From Undibacterium umbellatum (GTDB lineage: Bacteria; Pseudomonadota; Gammaproteobacteria; Burkholderiales; Burkholderiaceae_D), in contig NZ_JACOFX010000020.1 of NCBI RefSeq assembly GCF_014284125.1, positions 1 through 64,000 of the forward strand: a DNA stretch of 64,000 nucleotides, in the 5' to 3' direction. Both the position numbers and the translations under genes were made by a program. The first letter of the stretch is position 1, and each line of letters begins with the position of its first letter. This document shows, piece after piece, positions 63,035 through 64,000 of this stretch. Under the pieces are notes generated by a model that was not told the origin of the DNA, did no database searches, and saw only the letters and a program-made list of their open reading frames with translations.

Positions 63035-63994
63035 TCACTTCAGTACATCCGCCGCATCAACGACGTCCACCCCCTGCATCTGCCCCAGCCAGCGATCAAA
63101 CCAGGGTTTATGGGAGACACCGACGATAGACAATACGCGGGCACCTGGACGCTCGCGGAAAGTTTCACGTATATTGGCGACCATGCGCATATTGCGTATC
63201 TCCCAGCCTGCCACCCACATCTGCGGATAAGCTTCCGCTGACTTCGCACGCATCGACGGGATAATGTTGGCTTCTGCATATATGCGCAAACTTTCAGGTT
63301 CATTGATGTAGCGGTACAGGGGCAACAAGTCATTGGCGAGCGTCAGTTCATCTTCACGTTTCTTTCGCACATTCAAGCCAGTATTACCTGCTGCCCATGC
63401 AGACTCTATGGAACGGACAAAGGCTTTGATGTCCGCTACATCGATACGGTCACCGGTATGGTTGTCGACCGCATGGACACGCTGCAAACCCAGTCGCGCT
63501 GCCAGGCGAGCAGCAATCCGGTAACTTTCGTTATTGCGCTTTGCTGTCTGCGTGAGTTGAGCAATCAGCACCTCATTCAAGCCATCGCCAGCACGGCGCT
63601 CAGTTTCTGCCAATTGCAGCCATTGCACATAGGCAGATGCGGTATCGTACGATGCCAGGAACAAGGCAGCCAGACGACGGCGCTGCGCCGCCGTTGCCTG
63701 CTCTGGCCAGGCTTTCAGCATCTTGTCTGCTTCAGCCATCGCTGCTGGTGCATCCAAACCCGTAGCCAGCCAGGCTGCTTCGACCGATGCACAATAGTCC
63801 GCACCATATTTGGCAACATGACGGGCGGCCATGTCGCACTCTTCGCCTGATTCAGTTTCTATCGTAATAATCTCTGGTTTGAATTTCGCCAGCTTATCGA
63901 GAACACCGCCCAGCGATGCAGGATTGAAGCTGGCTGGCATGCTACGCAAATGCACAGTCCCCAACACCAGCACATGGGCACGCGGCCCGGCCAT
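63035..63994 (-). CDS. DUF5694 (TraB/ChaN-like) protein, 5' end possibly cut
   Basis: Starts MAGPRAHVLVLGTVHLRS in the visible sequence, but the frame is open to the window edge and family members usually have a signal peptide, so the true start is probably outside. Family features: TIETESGEECDMAARH, HAVDNHTGDRIDV, RVLSIVGVSHKPWFDRWLG. This GTVH...H.P.F layout is related to TraB/ChaN-type proteins. Convergent with the DUF2325 gene. Confidence 0.75.
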   Translation of the reverse strand: MAGPRAHVLVLGTVHLRSMPASFNPASLGGVLDKLAKFKPEIITIETESGEECDMAARHVAKYGADYCASVEAAWLATGLDAPAAMAEADKMLKAWPEQATAAQRRRLAALFLASYDTASAYVQWLQLAETERRAGDGLNEVLIAQLTQTAKRNNESYRIAARLAARLGLQRVHAVDNHTGDRIDVADIKAFVRSIESAWAAGNTGLNVRKKREDELTLANDLLPLYRYINEPESLRIYAEANIIPSMRAKSAEAYPQMWVAGWEIRNMRMVANIRETFRERPGARVLSIVGVSHKPWFDRWLGQMQGVDVVDAADVLK

Positions 63995-64000
63995 ATCACG

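Overview
The window looks like the chromosome of a betaproteobacterium, probably Oxalobacteraceae (Undibacterium, Herbaspirillum or Janthinobacterium-like). This is an inference from the flavour of the housekeeping and accessory genes (trmB, a DUF2325 protein, an N-terminal DUF4214 protein, an hmu haem cluster, a MASE1/CHASE kinase); no rRNA or tRNA gene is present to confirm it.

Layout. 1-9,630 is ordinary chromosome: the start of a DUF4214 protein, a MerR/TipAS-like regulator, a hydratase overlapping an SNF2 helicase, a large PAS-GGDEF-EAL protein and trmB. About 9,997-42,330 is one continuous block read on the minus strand: a podovirus-type particle module (right to left: small and large terminase, portal, scaffold, SU10/DUF5309-like capsid, adaptor, fibres, nozzle, internal proteins, lysis genes) that runs into an array of toxin-immunity-like cassettes at 9,997-24,284. 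I see no integrase, repressor, replication or recombination gene in or next to this block. Upstream of the terminase genes, 42,390-42,950 carries three copies of a promoter with a palindromic operator in its spacer, each followed by its own terminator. 43,340-50,337 holds two sensor kinases, a porin and a PstS-like periplasmic protein. 50,430-53,610 is a decayed stretch with an MCP pseudogene, a transposase remnant, repeated gene-end remnants and three small unknown genes, at least two of them exported. 53,780-61,700 is a Fur-type haem uptake cluster (hmuRSTUV plus a ChaN-like lipoprotein), followed by a DUF2325 protein and a DUF5694 protein that reaches the window end.

How the parts work together. 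The most notable system is the cassette array behind the lysis genes. Several proteins share an N-terminal segment of about 100 residues (starting MANFQRIFGEDGLPYL, with a later LAKSDFLRAEKADYQ motif), often a LysM-like segment, and then unrelated C-termini: EndoU-like nuclease, two different His...Cys papain/NlpC-like domains, and an unknown domain. A separate protein with an SLT transglycosylase domain closes the array. Each is followed, often with overlap, by a small gene whose predicted location (exported, lipoprotein or cytoplasmic) fits an immunity protein. Cassettes are separated by near-identical terminators and by copies of an 81-residue gene, and two duplicated spacers still contain the decayed 3' end of the holin gene. 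The array therefore seems to have grown by tandem duplication and C-terminal exchange next to a lysis module. My working inference is a domesticated or defective podovirus-like particle that has acquired, and may deliver or release, a polymorphic set of antibacterial effectors.
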